The notes below the pieces were generated by a model. It made no database searches. It was not told where the DNA came from and saw only the letters and a program-made list of their open reading frames with translations. Shown here one piece after another: positions 17,166 through 26,271 of a DNA stretch of 64,000 bases. Positions within the stretch are counted from its first letter, which is position 1. The number at the start of each line of letters is the position of its first letter. A program made the translations under genes and the position numbers. Source of the DNA: Sphingobacterium sp. Lineage in GTDB: Bacteria; Bacteroidota; Bacteroidia; Sphingobacteriales; Sphingobacteriaceae. The stretch is taken from contig JAITLV010000064.1 of the NCBI GenBank assembly GCA_031277685.1, forward strand, positions 24,954 to 88,953, in the 5' to 3' direction.

Positions 17166-18529
17166 AAGAGAAAATATATAATTTATTGCCCGTTTTTTTT
17201 CAAGAGCTATTAATAACCGTATTTAATTTTTTAGCATATAAGAAACGATATGGACATAGATATAGCCACTTCCGTCAATTATTTCTTCAAAATAGGAATC
17301 TAACGATATTGGAACTTAAAGAACAGCAGCTTATTAGGTTTGACCGATTTTTAAATAATGCAGTTAAAAATTCAAATTACTATTCAAATTACAATATAGT
17401 GCCGTTAAATAATATAGAATCGTTACCCATAGTAAGTAAAGAGGATCTTCGGTTAAATTTAGATAGTATATACACAATTTCAAAAAAACGAGCTATTTTA
17501 TCAAAAACAGGCGGTACCACGGGTAAATCATTGGAAGTATTTTATACGGAAGAGAATATGCAAGAACGTTTCGCCATGCTTGATGATTTTAGGAGCAGAT
17601 ATGGATATGAATTAGGCAAAAGAACAGCTTGGTTTTCTGGTAAAAAGCTTTTAACCAGGAAGGATATTCTAAAAAATCATTTTTGGAAAACAGATAGATT
17701 ACATAAGGTAAGATATTATTCGACATTTCATATTAAGGAGGAATATCTGCTAGCATATGTTGAAAATTTAATCAAGTATTCTCCTGAGTATATTGTTGGA
17801 TTTCCCTCTAGCATTATGGAAATTGCCAAATTTGGATTGCGAAATGAGTTGGAGTTTCCAGCGGGCACTCTAAAAGCAATTTTTCCTACAGCTGAAACAA
17901 TTACTGTTGAAATGCGCTTGATTATCGAAAAGTTTTTTAAAGCTAAAATGTATAATCAGTATGCTTCATCAGAAGGGGCCCCATTTATATTTGAGTGTAA
18001 TCATGGTAAACTTCATATGGAGTTGCAAAGCGGTGTATTCGAAGTGCTAGACGATAATAATATACCTACAAAGAGTGGTAAATTAGTAGTTACTTCCTTT
18101 ACAACAGATGGTACGCCGCTAATTAGATACGATATTGGAGATTCAATTGAACTCGCAGATGAAGATGATATATGCGAGTGTGGTAATGCAAATCCGATAG
18201 TTAGAAAAATTATTGGAAGGATAGATGATTATGTTTATTCTCCAGAAAATGGGAAAATTAACTTAGGAAATGTATCGAACACCCTTAAAGAAATTGACGG
18301 AATTATACGATTTCAAGTTGTACAAAATGATCTTCACAAAATACAATTGTTAATCGTAAGAGATCACATCCGATATAATGACGTAATGGAAAGGAAGTTT
18401 GTGAAAAATTGGCGAGATCGAATTGGACCAGTGATGGAATTAGATATTAAATATGTGGAATCAATACCTGTTGAAAAAAGCGGGAAATATAGGATTGTGA
18501 AAAATAATATTAAGCATTTGTTAGACTAA
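17162..18529 (+). CDS. CapK-like adenylate-forming enzyme, copy 2
   Basis: A 455-residue member of the same ANL group as the gene at 11539 but only distantly similar. SKTGGTTGKSLEV is the phosphate-binding loop, NQYASSEGAPF the adenine-binding motif, and PLIRYDIGDS carries the ribose-binding Asp. It also has a C-x-C pair (DICECGNANP), a site where some phenylacetate-CoA ligase relatives bind zinc. It should form an acyl-adenylate, perhaps to modify an amino sugar of the repeat unit. It overlaps the upstream glycosyltransferase by 4 bases. The acid it activates is unknown. Confidence 0.8.
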   Translation: MKEKIYNLLPVFFQELLITVFNFLAYKKRYGHRYSHFRQLFLQNRNLTILELKEQQLIRFDRFLNNAVKNSNYYSNYNIVPLNNIESLPIVSKEDLRLNLDSIYTISKKRAILSKTGGTTGKSLEVFYTEENMQERFAMLDDFRSRYGYELGKRTAWFSGKKLLTRKDILKNHFWKTDRLHKVRYYSTFHIKEEYLLAYVENLIKYSPEYIVGFPSSIMEIAKFGLRNELEFPAGTLKAIFPTAETITVEMRLIIEKFFKAKMYNQYASSEGAPFIFECNHGKLHMELQSGVFEVLDDNNIPTKSGKLVVTSFTTDGTPLIRYDIGDSIELADEDDICECGNANPIVRKIIGRIDDYVYSPENGKINLGNVSNTLKEIDGIIRFQVVQNDLHKIQLLIVRDHIRYNDVMERKFVKNWRDRIGPVMELDIKYVESIPVEKSGKYRIVKNNIKHLLD

Positions 18530-18580
18530 GTGGTTTAATAGATAGGTTGAATTTTTAAATAGGTACTTAAGTAAATTCGG

Positions 18581-19711
18581 TTGAAAACACTTTTAATATT
18601 AACTAATGTCGATTGGTTTTTAATCTCCCATCGACTTGTGTTGGCTAAAGCTGCAGTTAAAGATGGCTGGAAGGTTTATGTGGCGTGCGAAGATACTGGA
18701 AGGGGGAGTGAAATTTCTGTTGAAGGTATTCAATTTATTGATTTTCCTTTTTCCAGGTCAGGAACAAATCCAATATCAGAGTTTAAATTATACAAAAGAA
18801 TTAGAAAGTTGTATAGTGAAATAAAACCAGATGTCGTTCATCAGATAACCATTAAGCCAGTCGTTTACGGAAGTTTAGCTGCTCAGAAAGAAGGCGTGCC
18901 CGGAATTGTAAATGCAATAAGCGGTATGGGCTATATGTTTACGGAAGGAAAATTTGGATTTTTACAGCGTTTTATTTTAAGTTTAATGCGAAAAGGTGCA
19001 AATAAAAAAGTGTCTTTTATTTTTCAGAATCAAGATGATAAAGAGACTTTACAACGTTTCGGAGTTTTAGAGGATTGTTTATCAGTTAATATCGTAAAAG
19101 GATCCGGTATAGATTTAAATTATTTTAAATACAGCCCTCCTCATGATACTGGAGAAAGAATAAAAATATTATTTCCTAGTCGTATGCTTTGGGATAAAGG
19201 TGTTAGAGAGTTAAGATCTGCTACTGAAATTCTAAAAGAAAGATATAAAAATAGTCTTCAGTTTGTGTTGGTCGGAAGATGTGATAACAATAATAAATCA
19301 TCAGTCTCAGAAAGTTATATGCATGAGTGGGAAGATGGTGAATATGTCGTTTGGAAAGGGCATGTCAATAATATGGTTGATGAATATACTAATGCACATA
19401 TTGTCATATTACCTTCATATAGGGAAGGATTACCAAAATCACTTATTGAGGCTTGTGCAATTGGACGTCCCATAGTAACAACGGATTCTATAGGTTGTAA
19501 AGATTGCGTAGATGAAGGAATTAATGGAATGAAAGTCCCTGTAAAAAATAGTATTAAATTAGCTGATGCATTGGAAAAATTAATTAATGACAATACTCTT
19601 ATGGTAACAATGGGGATAAATGGTAGATTAAAGGCGGAAAAAGAATTCGATGTAGCAGATGTTATAAAAAAGCATCTTGAAATTTATAATTCATATATAT
19701 TAAAGAGATGA
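18581..19711 (+). CDS. Family 4 glycosyltransferase, PglA/WbpX-like
   Basis: A 376-residue GT-B enzyme. NVDWFLISHRLVLA near the start, PDVVHQITIKPVVYG and GIVNAISGMGYMF are typical of the glycosyltransferases that add the second sugar to undecaprenyl-PP-QuiNAc/FucNAc or bacillosamine. SYREGLPKSLIEACAIGRP is the donor-binding block. The start is TTG 18581; the frame upstream has a stop at 18572 and no ATG. It is followed by the SDR gene (4-base overlap) and the initiating transferase, the usual order. Hence it probably makes the second linkage of the repeat unit. Confidence 0.85.
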   Translation: MKTLLILTNVDWFLISHRLVLAKAAVKDGWKVYVACEDTGRGSEISVEGIQFIDFPFSRSGTNPISEFKLYKRIRKLYSEIKPDVVHQITIKPVVYGSLAAQKEGVPGIVNAISGMGYMFTEGKFGFLQRFILSLMRKGANKKVSFIFQNQDDKETLQRFGVLEDCLSVNIVKGSGIDLNYFKYSPPHDTGERIKILFPSRMLWDKGVRELRSATEILKERYKNSLQFVLVGRCDNNNKSSVSESYMHEWEDGEYVVWKGHVNNMVDEYTNAHIVILPSYREGLPKSLIEACAIGRPIVTTDSIGCKDCVDEGINGMKVPVKNSIKLADALEKLINDNTLMVTMGINGRLKAEKEFDVADVIKKHLEIYNSYILKR

Positions 19712-20613
19712 TTTTAATAACAGGAACGACGGGATTTGTAGGCAGAAATCTTAAAAAATATCTGATAGAACACGAAGAAAAAGTTACAGATCTCTATTTG
19801 AGAAATAGTAATTGGGAGGAAGATATTTTAAAAAGTGGAAAATCGCTAATACATCTTGTTGGTAAAGCACACGACACACTAAATACAACCGGTGAAGAAG
19901 AATACTTTAAGATTAATAGAGATCTAACTATAAAAGTTTTCGAGACATTTTTACGGTCAGACATTCGAGACTTCTTTTTCTTATCTTCCATAAAAGCAGT
20001 TGCGGACTCCTATAATGGAATTATAGATGAGACGGCGCAACCTAATCCGCTATCATCTTACGGGAGATCAAAATTGTCTGCTGAAAATTATTTACTGCAG
20101 CAAAGTTTACCAAATGGGAAGAGACTTTTTATAATTCGACCCTGTATGATCCATGGTCCAGGCAATAAAGGAAATTTAAATTTACTATATAACGTTGTAA
20201 AATATGGAATGCCATGGCCTTTAGCATCGTTTGAAAACAAAAGATCATTTTTAAGTATTGATAATCTATCGTTTTTGATGTTAGAAATAATTAAAAATGA
20301 ATCTATTCCGTCTGGTATATATAATGTTTGTGATGATGAACCTTTGTCTACAAACCGAGTAGTTACGGTTATAGCGGAAAGTTTAGGTAGAAAAAGTAGA
20401 TTTTGGCATGTTCCGAAATGGACTGCGCAAAAAATTGCGAAACTTGGTGACCTTTTACCTCTCCCTATCAATTCTGAACGATTGAAGAAACTTACCGAAT
20501 CTTTCGAAGTATCTAACCAAAAAATTAAAGATGTGTTAAATATTGAAAAGCTTCCATTGAGCGCTACAGTAGGCCTCAAAAAAACAATAAAATCTTTCAA
20601 TCACGATATATAA
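19708..20613 (+). CDS. NAD-dependent 4-keto sugar reductase/epimerase (WbpV type)
   Basis: Extended SDR of 301 residues: TGTTGFVG near the start binds the dinucleotide, LSSIKAV supplies the catalytic Ser, and YGRSK gives Tyr and Lys. The neighbours identify it best: SDRs of this type sit directly before WbpL-like transferases and reduce the 4-keto sugar made by a WbpM-like dehydratase to UDP-QuiNAc or UDP-FucNAc. The matching dehydratase is at 31366. It overlaps the upstream glycosyltransferase gene by 4 bases. Which epimer is made cannot be told from the sequence. Confidence 0.82.
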   Translation: MILITGTTGFVGRNLKKYLIEHEEKVTDLYLRNSNWEEDILKSGKSLIHLVGKAHDTLNTTGEEEYFKINRDLTIKVFETFLRSDIRDFFFLSSIKAVADSYNGIIDETAQPNPLSSYGRSKLSAENYLLQQSLPNGKRLFIIRPCMIHGPGNKGNLNLLYNVVKYGMPWPLASFENKRSFLSIDNLSFLMLEIIKNESIPSGIYNVCDDEPLSTNRVVTVIAESLGRKSRFWHVPKWTAQKIAKLGDLLPLPINSERLKKLTESFEVSNQKIKDVLNIEKLPLSATVGLKKTIKSFNHDI

Positions 20614-20633
20614 CAATTTTAGGCGGTTTTTTT

Positions 20634-21593
20634 ATGATTTATATAACTGTTTTAGTAGTACTGGTTATTTTAGAGCTATGGTATTTTAAAATAGCTGATA
20701 GATTTAATATTATTGATAAACCTAATGAACGTTCATCGCATTCTTCTATCACTTTGAGGGGAGGCGGAATTGTTTTTTATTTTGCTGCATTAATATTTTT
20801 CATATATTCTGATTTTCAATACCCAAGATTTTTTATTGGTTTAAGTTTAATGACAGTCATCTCATTTTTAGACGATATCTTTACTCTCTCAAATAAGATT
20901 AGATTATTGGTACATTTCTCTGCGGTGTTATTGATGGCCTATGAATTGGACCTTTTTGATATGCCGTGGTATTATCTTCTAGTCGGATTTATTTTAGTGG
21001 TAGGAGTGATTAACGCCTATAATTTTATGGATGGCATCAATGGGATTACGGCGTGTTATAGTATGGCTCTCGGGGTGTTACTGATGATTGTCAATCAAAA
21101 ACTAAACTTTATCGCTCAAGATTTATTGATTTTTATGTTATTAGGGGTGTTAGTATTTTCTTTTTTTAACTTTCGGACTAAGGCTAAATGCTTTGCAGGC
21201 GATGTAGGGTCAGTTGCTATAGCATATATACTTCTCTTTGCGTTAGGCCTTCTAATTCTGAAAACTGGAGATCTTATTTATTTACTGTTTTTAGTCGTAT
21301 ATGGAGTGGACACTGTCTGGACAATAGTTAGACGGCTTTATCGCAAAGAAAATATTTTTGAAGCACATCGATCTCATTTATACCAGTTTTTGGCTAACGA
21401 GGCAAAAATAAATAAATTATTGGTTTCTTTCACGTATGGGATACTTCAATTCGCTATTGGTCTTTTGGTTATCGAGTTTTCTGTCAAGCCTTTATATACA
21501 AAATTGTTATTCTCCGGTATTATGGTCGGAAGCTTAAGTATTATTTATTTGATATATAAAAGCTACATAATTAAAAAATATCTTAAAATATAA
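20634..21593 (+). CDS. Undecaprenyl-phosphate HexNAc-1-phosphate transferase (WecA/WbpL type)
   Basis: Polytopic MraY/WecA-family protein of 319 residues with about 10-11 membrane segments. It starts repeat-unit assembly by moving a sugar-1-phosphate from its UDP form to undecaprenyl phosphate at the inner membrane. Family motifs are present: DKPNERSSHS near the start, FLDDI for the first Asp pair, NAYNFMDGINGI, FAGDVGS and the HRSHLYQ histidine motif. Short length and the WbpV-like neighbour point to WbpL, which prefers a QuiNAc or FucNAc donor. Confidence 0.9.
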   Translation: MIYITVLVVLVILELWYFKIADRFNIIDKPNERSSHSSITLRGGGIVFYFAALIFFIYSDFQYPRFFIGLSLMTVISFLDDIFTLSNKIRLLVHFSAVLLMAYELDLFDMPWYYLLVGFILVVGVINAYNFMDGINGITACYSMALGVLLMIVNQKLNFIAQDLLIFMLLGVLVFSFFNFRTKAKCFAGDVGSVAIAYILLFALGLLILKTGDLIYLLFLVVYGVDTVWTIVRRLYRKENIFEAHRSHLYQFLANEAKINKLLVSFTYGILQFAIGLLVIEFSVKPLYTKLLFSGIMVGSLSIIYLIYKSYIIKKYLKI

Positions 21594-21598
21594 TAGTA

Positions 21599-22030
21599 AT
21601 GAGTAGAGTTAGTTTTATCCAAGGTGGAATTGCAAAAGATGAGCGAGGGGAGATTCGCTTTATAAATGAATTTGATATGAGTTTAGCTAAAAGATTTTAT
21701 ATCATAAAGAATAAAGAGGTTGGGATAATTAGAGGATGGCGTGCTCATAAGATTGAACAGCGTTGGTTCTATGCACTGTCTGGCAGATTTGACTTCGGTC
21801 TAGTAAAAATTGATAATTGGGATTCCCCAGATGTGAATCTTCCTTTAGAAAGAGTTTCTCTTAATGCAAGCGATTTGAAGGTTTTACATATACCTTCAGG
21901 ATATGGAACTGCTTTTTGTGCCAAGGAGGAAAATAGTGAATTAATTGTATTTGCTGATTATCCAATTACACATGCATCCTGTGATGATCACACTTGGCCC
22001 TCGGATTATTTTAAAAATCTGCAAATGTAA
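21599..22030 (+). CDS. WxcM-like cupin, putative sugar isomerase/epimerase
   Basis: A 143-residue single-domain cupin of the FdtA/QdtA/WxcM-like type. ERGEIRFINEFDMSLAKRFY opens the fold, RGWRAHKIEQRWFYALSGRF holds the conserved His and Arg of the pocket, and PSGYGTAF is the closing cupin strand. Relatives isomerise dTDP-4-keto-6-deoxy sugars or epimerise sugars; many Bacteroidota copies are annotated as sugar epimerase without proof. No dTDP-sugar genes are in the window, so the substrate may be a UDP-keto sugar. It starts 5 bases after the WbpL-like gene. Confidence 0.75.
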   Translation: MSRVSFIQGGIAKDERGEIRFINEFDMSLAKRFYIIKNKEVGIIRGWRAHKIEQRWFYALSGRFDFGLVKIDNWDSPDVNLPLERVSLNASDLKVLHIPSGYGTAFCAKEENSELIVFADYPITHASCDDHTWPSDYFKNLQM

Positions 22031-22213
22031 TGATAGAATGATAACAAAAAATATTAAATCATATTTCTTTGGAAGTTTCGGCATAAATATTGCTTATGGA
22101 GGCAGACGATTTTTGGTTAACCATCATTAATATATACTAGGGCAATTTCAAGGAAAAAATATATTTTTGTTTTTTGATATTTAATGAATTCAATTTAATA
22201 ATTAAAATAAAGC

Positions 22214-22999
22214 ATGCGGGTATTTTCAAAATATAGCTGTGCACTTGGGCTGTTTTGTACGTTAGTGTTAGCGCTATTTAATTCTTGTGGCTCACGCAAG
22301 AACATGGTCTATTTACAGAACGATTCTACTAGAATCAATACCTTTTACGGACAATATGTCCCTAAAATTCAGGTTAATGATATCTTAACAATTGTAGTTA
22401 CTGCTGCAGATCCAAAAGTTACAGCACCCTTTAACCCTGTTAGTTCGATGGCTTCTGGAAATATGACGCAAGCTGTTGATCTAGCTCTTAGGCCTACATA
22501 TACCGTGGATAAAAATGGAGATGTCACTCTACCTATGCTCGGAAAGGTAAACGTTGCTGGTTTGACTCGGATTGAGGCTATTGATAAGATTCGGGTAGAG
22601 CTAAGCCAATACATTAAGGATCCTGGAGTAAATATTAACTTCAACAATTTTAGAATTTCAGTATTAGGGGAGGTTGCAAAACCTGGGTCGTTTACTCTTC
22701 CCACAGAGCGTTTGACAGTTTTAGAAGCTCTAAGTATGGCAGGCGATCTAACTATACGAGGTGTCCGTCATAATGTGCTATTAATACGTGAAATAGATGG
22801 TCAAAAAACGATGCACCGTTTGGATTTAACAAAACAAAGTACCATGAACTCACCTTATTATTACTTAGCTCAAAATGATGTTATTTATGTTGAACCAAAC
22901 AAATCACAAATTAATAACTCTAAACTTGGGGCAAATTCAAATATTATTATTTCTATTGCTAGTTTATTAATAACAGTTATTTCTGTATTAACTCGTTAA
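22214..22999 (+). CDS. wza: Wza-like polysaccharide export lipoprotein
   Basis: Outer-membrane polysaccharide export protein, 261 residues. It has a lipoprotein signal with C25 in LFNSC, a Poly_export domain (VNDILTIVVTA through DVTLPMLGKVNVAGLT), one SLBB-like domain (NFRISVLGEVAKPGSF) and a C-terminal hydrophobic helix (IIISIASLLITVISVL). The last feature is common in Bacteroidota Wza homologs. It should form the multimeric periplasmic/outer-membrane exit channel and pair with the Wzc-like kinase encoded 7 bases downstream. It is separated by 183 bases from the cupin gene, so it may have its own promoter; TATTTTTG at 22162-22169 fits a -7 box. Confidence 0.9.
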   Translation: MRVFSKYSCALGLFCTLVLALFNSCGSRKNMVYLQNDSTRINTFYGQYVPKIQVNDILTIVVTAADPKVTAPFNPVSSMASGNMTQAVDLALRPTYTVDKNGDVTLPMLGKVNVAGLTRIEAIDKIRVELSQYIKDPGVNINFNNFRISVLGEVAKPGSFTLPTERLTVLEALSMAGDLTIRGVRHNVLLIREIDGQKTMHRLDLTKQSTMNSPYYYLAQNDVIYVEPNKSQINNSKLGANSNIIISIASLLITVISVLTR

Positions 23000-23006
23000 A
23001 AGATCC

Positions 23007-25406
23007 ATGGAATTACAACCTATACAAAACAAAGAAACTCAAGAAGGAGGAATTAATCTAAGACAACTTTTTGAACAATATGCCTTTTATTGGAAATGGT
23101 TTTTACTTTCAGTGGTATTAGCCTTAATTATTGCAACCGTATATTTGCGATACGCACAAAGGACATATAATACAACTGCTAAAATTTTATTAAAAGATGA
23201 AAGAAGTGCTTCTGCTGGAGAATTGGCTGGTATCGCGGAGCTAAATAGCAGTATGGGATTTGGTGGTAGTAGAGCTGCTTTTGTTTCCGATCAAATTGAA
23301 GTTCTTTCTTCTCGTAGGTTAATGCGAAAAGTTGTCGATAAATACAATCTAAATATTATTTATGCTACAAAAGGCAATATTAGTTCTTCTGAGGTTTTGA
23401 AGAACGATATGCCTTTTATACTTGATCCTTTGGGATCAGCCGACAGCGTGCGAATAAATATCCAAGCTCAAGTTGTTAATTCGAATCTAATAAATGTAAT
23501 TGATCTAGTATCAAATGAAAAATATAAATTTCCATTTGATAAGACTGTAAAAATTGGAGATAATTCTTTGATTTTTAGAAGGAATAAAGAAAATAAAGTG
23601 GATGTTGGGACAGAATACTTGATTAGGGTTGTTTCTAAAGATTGGGCTGTTGATGCAAATCTTGCTGCCATAAAGATCGTTCCAGGAAAAGAAATGCAAT
23701 CTTATGTAGTAAACTTTTCCATGTTATCCACTCTGGGAAGAAAGGCTGAACTTGTTTTAAATGCTCTAATCGACACTTATAATGCTGATTTAACCAATGA
23801 TAAGCTAAGAACAACTCGTGCTACGTCTGATTTTATCAATAAAAGATTAATGCTAATCTCAAAAGATCTGTCAGGTGCAGATGCAGAGGCAGCAGATTTT
23901 AAATCTGCAAATTCAATGGTCGATATGGCTACTGAAGCCTCTGTTTTTCTTAGTACAGCGTCTGATAATGATAAAAAGGTTTTAGAATATCGTACACAGT
24001 TACGTCTCGTAGACCATATGAATGATTTTCTAAAAGATCAAAAAGTCGGAAAATTATTGCCATCAAATATAGGTCTGCAAGATGGCTCAATCGCTTCAGC
24101 TATTGAGATATATAATAAGCTGGTATTAGAAAGGGATGATCTATTGAAATCAGCTTCTGAACAAAATCCTGCTGTAATAGCTTTAAATGAAAATATAGGT
24201 GAGAGCAACCAAAGTATTCGTCAGGCTCTTGAAAACTATAGAAAAGTAACTCAATTAGCATTGCAAAGTATAGAGCGAAAATCTAATGAGATAAAAGGAA
24301 GAATTAATTCAATTCCAAGTCAGGAGCAAGGATTTAAGAAGATTTCTAGGCAACAACAAATAGTTGAATCTTTATATCTTTTGTTATTACAAAAGCGCGA
24401 AGAAAGTGAAGTAAAAGCTGCTGCGACTCCAGATAATTTAAAAATTATTGATGCTGCTTACGGAAATGGTCTACCAGTATCACCAAGGAAGGCTATAATA
24501 CTTTTTGCTGCTTTAGTATTAGGTTGTCTATTCCCTTTTGGTATCTTGTATTTGAAATTCTTGTTGGATAACAAAATCCATTCCCGTAAGGACATTGAAG
24601 ATATTGTTAAGGTTCCTGTACTAGGTGAAATCCCTACTGCAGAGGATACAATAGTACACCTTAATGACCGCTCTTCGTTGGCCGAAGCCTTCCGTATCCT
24701 ACGGACAAATATGAATTTTATGTTCGGGGCTGATCAAAAGGATACTTCAAAAGTTGTCTTCGTTACTTCAACTATTTCAGGTGAAGGTAAGTCCTTTGTG
24801 ACGACCAACCTTGCGCAGATCTTGTCCATGTCTGGAAAAAAGGTTTTATTGATAGGTGCGGATATCCGAAGTCCAAAAGTATTGGATTATTTGGGACTAT
24901 CTCATTTACAACATACCAATGTTGGAATTACTCAGTTTTTAATCAATCCGGAAATGGACGTAGATAACATCATTATTAAAAAGCCTGGTAATTATGATTT
25001 TGATGTTGTTTATTCGGGTTATATTGCCCCTAATCCCGCGGAGCTTTTGATGAATGGTCATTTCGATGATGTAATTAAATACGCACGCGATCACTATGAC
25101 TATATATTGGTGGATACAGCGCCAGTTAGTTTGGTAACGGACACACTATTAATTGCACATAATGCAGACTTGACCTTATATGTTTCTCGCGTAAATTACT
25201 TAGATAAACGTTTATTGCAGGTACCACGTGAATTGTATGTTGATGGTAAATTGAAAAATCTTGCAGCTGTTGTCAATGATGTGGACTTTGCACGTGGCTA
25301 TGGCTATGGCTATGGTTATGGATACGGCTATGGAGACAAAGGTAAAAAGAAAACAGGATTTTCAAAAGTTTGGCAAGACTTAAAAGATCGTCTAAATATA
25401 AAATAA
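23007..25406 (+). CDS. wzc: Wzc-like tyrosine autokinase
   Basis: A 799-residue inner-membrane co-polymerase that controls polymer length and export. The N-terminal Wzz domain starts with a membrane helix (about residues 30-50). A long periplasmic coiled-coil part follows, then a second membrane helix (about 490-515), and a cytosolic BY-kinase domain. Its Walker A loop is SGEGKS (591-596), the Walker A' region is LLIGADIRSP, and Walker B is YILVDTAP. The C-terminus has six Gly-Tyr pairs (764-775), the usual autophosphorylated tyrosine cluster. No Wzb-like phosphatase gene is seen nearby. A strong terminator ends the operon just after it. Confidence 0.93.
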   Translation: MELQPIQNKETQEGGINLRQLFEQYAFYWKWFLLSVVLALIIATVYLRYAQRTYNTTAKILLKDERSASAGELAGIAELNSSMGFGGSRAAFVSDQIEVLSSRRLMRKVVDKYNLNIIYATKGNISSSEVLKNDMPFILDPLGSADSVRINIQAQVVNSNLINVIDLVSNEKYKFPFDKTVKIGDNSLIFRRNKENKVDVGTEYLIRVVSKDWAVDANLAAIKIVPGKEMQSYVVNFSMLSTLGRKAELVLNALIDTYNADLTNDKLRTTRATSDFINKRLMLISKDLSGADAEAADFKSANSMVDMATEASVFLSTASDNDKKVLEYRTQLRLVDHMNDFLKDQKVGKLLPSNIGLQDGSIASAIEIYNKLVLERDDLLKSASEQNPAVIALNENIGESNQSIRQALENYRKVTQLALQSIERKSNEIKGRINSIPSQEQGFKKISRQQQIVESLYLLLLQKREESEVKAAATPDNLKIIDAAYGNGLPVSPRKAIILFAALVLGCLFPFGILYLKFLLDNKIHSRKDIEDIVKVPVLGEIPTAEDTIVHLNDRSSLAEAFRILRTNMNFMFGADQKDTSKVVFVTSTISGEGKSFVTTNLAQILSMSGKKVLLIGADIRSPKVLDYLGLSHLQHTNVGITQFLINPEMDVDNIIIKKPGNYDFDVVYSGYIAPNPAELLMNGHFDDVIKYARDHYDYILVDTAPVSLVTDTLLIAHNADLTLYVSRVNYLDKRLLQVPRELYVDGKLKNLAAVVNDVDFARGYGYGYGYGYGYGDKGKKKTGFSKVWQDLKDRLNIK
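25296..25331 (+). repeat. Six imperfect GGCTAT hexanucleotide repeats in wzc
   Basis: Six 6-base units (three identical GGCTAT, then GGTTAT, GGATAC and GGCTAT) encode the Gly-Tyr tail of the kinase. Unit gain or loss keeps the frame and would change only the number of tyrosines. Confidence 0.85.
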
Positions 25407-25443
25407 AATAGCAATAAGACAGGTTTTGGCCTTATTGTTGTGG

Positions 25444-25475
25444 AACCCCAAATCAAATATTGATTTGGGGTTTTT
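25444..25475 (+). terminator. Terminator of the capsule operon
   Basis: A perfect 13-bp stem, AACCCCAAATCAA with its complement, around a 3-base loop (ATA) and followed by a T-run. It lies 38 bases after the kinase stop and is the clearest intrinsic terminator in the window. Confidence 0.9.
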
Positions 25476-25542
25476 AATTTATACTAATTTTTTAAAAGAC
25501 CCATTTAAGATATGTAATACATTAAATACTAATCAACACACT

Positions 25543-26241
25543 ATGAAGAAAAAGCTATTATACACATTTATCGGACTTGCTTGTTTATCTATAGGAAAGC
25601 TTTCAGCTCAATTTTCACGCCCGGTTAGTATAGGTGCGGGGGCGGGTGTGGCCTATAATCTGACCGATCTGGCTAATGTAGAATCAAACTTTACGTTCTA
25701 CGGTGAAGGTGATTATTTGATCACCCCCTTTATTTCTGTTGGCCTACGTGGAGAAAAAGGTACCTTAAGCGGGCACGGTTACGAAAGTGAATTTAAAAAT
25801 CGATACTTTGCGGGAAACTTAAACGGTAAAGTTCGTTTGGGACAATTTATGAATCGTGCCAATGATTATAGCCGATACACATTGGAAGCAAATACTCTTT
25901 CACGTGCCCTATCAAACATATATGTTGGCGTTGGTGCTGGTTTAGTGAAAAATCGCATTGCAAGAGATATTGCGGCGAACTATGCCGATGGAATCGTGAA
26001 CCAGGGCGGAGAACTGGTGCCATCTGAGGATTTGGGAGAAGTCCATTTCGTGGTTCCTGTCAATGTGGGGGTAGATATCCCTTTTGGTCGTACTTTATAC
26101 GGTCCACAGTGGGCGATTAATGTAAACTATCAGCATACCTTGACTTTTAACGATAATCTGGATGGTATCAAGAATAAAAATAATGATCAATATGGTTTCG
26201 TGTCTTTGGGTGTAAAATATGCACTTTTCAATCGGAAATAA
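25543..26241 (+). CDS. Outer-membrane beta-barrel protein of unknown role
   Basis: A 232-residue protein with a signal peptide (KKKLLYTFIGLACLSIGKLSA) and then alternating strands (FYGEGDYLITPFISVGLRGE, SNIYVGVGAGLV, QYGFVSLGVKYALF) ending in an aromatic/basic tail, as in small 8-stranded barrels. The ATG at 25543 is chosen because the frame upstream runs through the terminator hairpin. It lies 30 bases before gldK and so is likely in the same operon. The specific family is not recognised; it could be an outer-membrane partner of the GldK/GldN pair. Confidence 0.7.
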   Translation: MKKKLLYTFIGLACLSIGKLSAQFSRPVSIGAGAGVAYNLTDLANVESNFTFYGEGDYLITPFISVGLRGEKGTLSGHGYESEFKNRYFAGNLNGKVRLGQFMNRANDYSRYTLEANTLSRALSNIYVGVGAGLVKNRIARDIAANYADGIVNQGGELVPSEDLGEVHFVVPVNVGVDIPFGRTLYGPQWAINVNYQHTLTFNDNLDGIKNKNNDQYGFVSLGVKYALFNRK

Positions 26242-26271
26242 GCGAATCGAACAACCTAATTTAATTAACGA

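Noticed and set aside
20088..20600. A 170-codon minus-strand frame
   Set aside because: It lies wholly inside the WbpV-like SDR gene on the other strand and has no protein-family features.
22038..22130. A 30-codon frame (MITKNIKSYFF...) between the cupin gene and wza
   Set aside because: Too short and without coupling to wza, a promoter or any recognisable motif; left as possible remnant or chance.
25426..25542. N-terminal extension of the barrel protein upstream of 25543
   Set aside because: It would translate through the capsule terminator hairpin, and a signal peptide begins at 25543.
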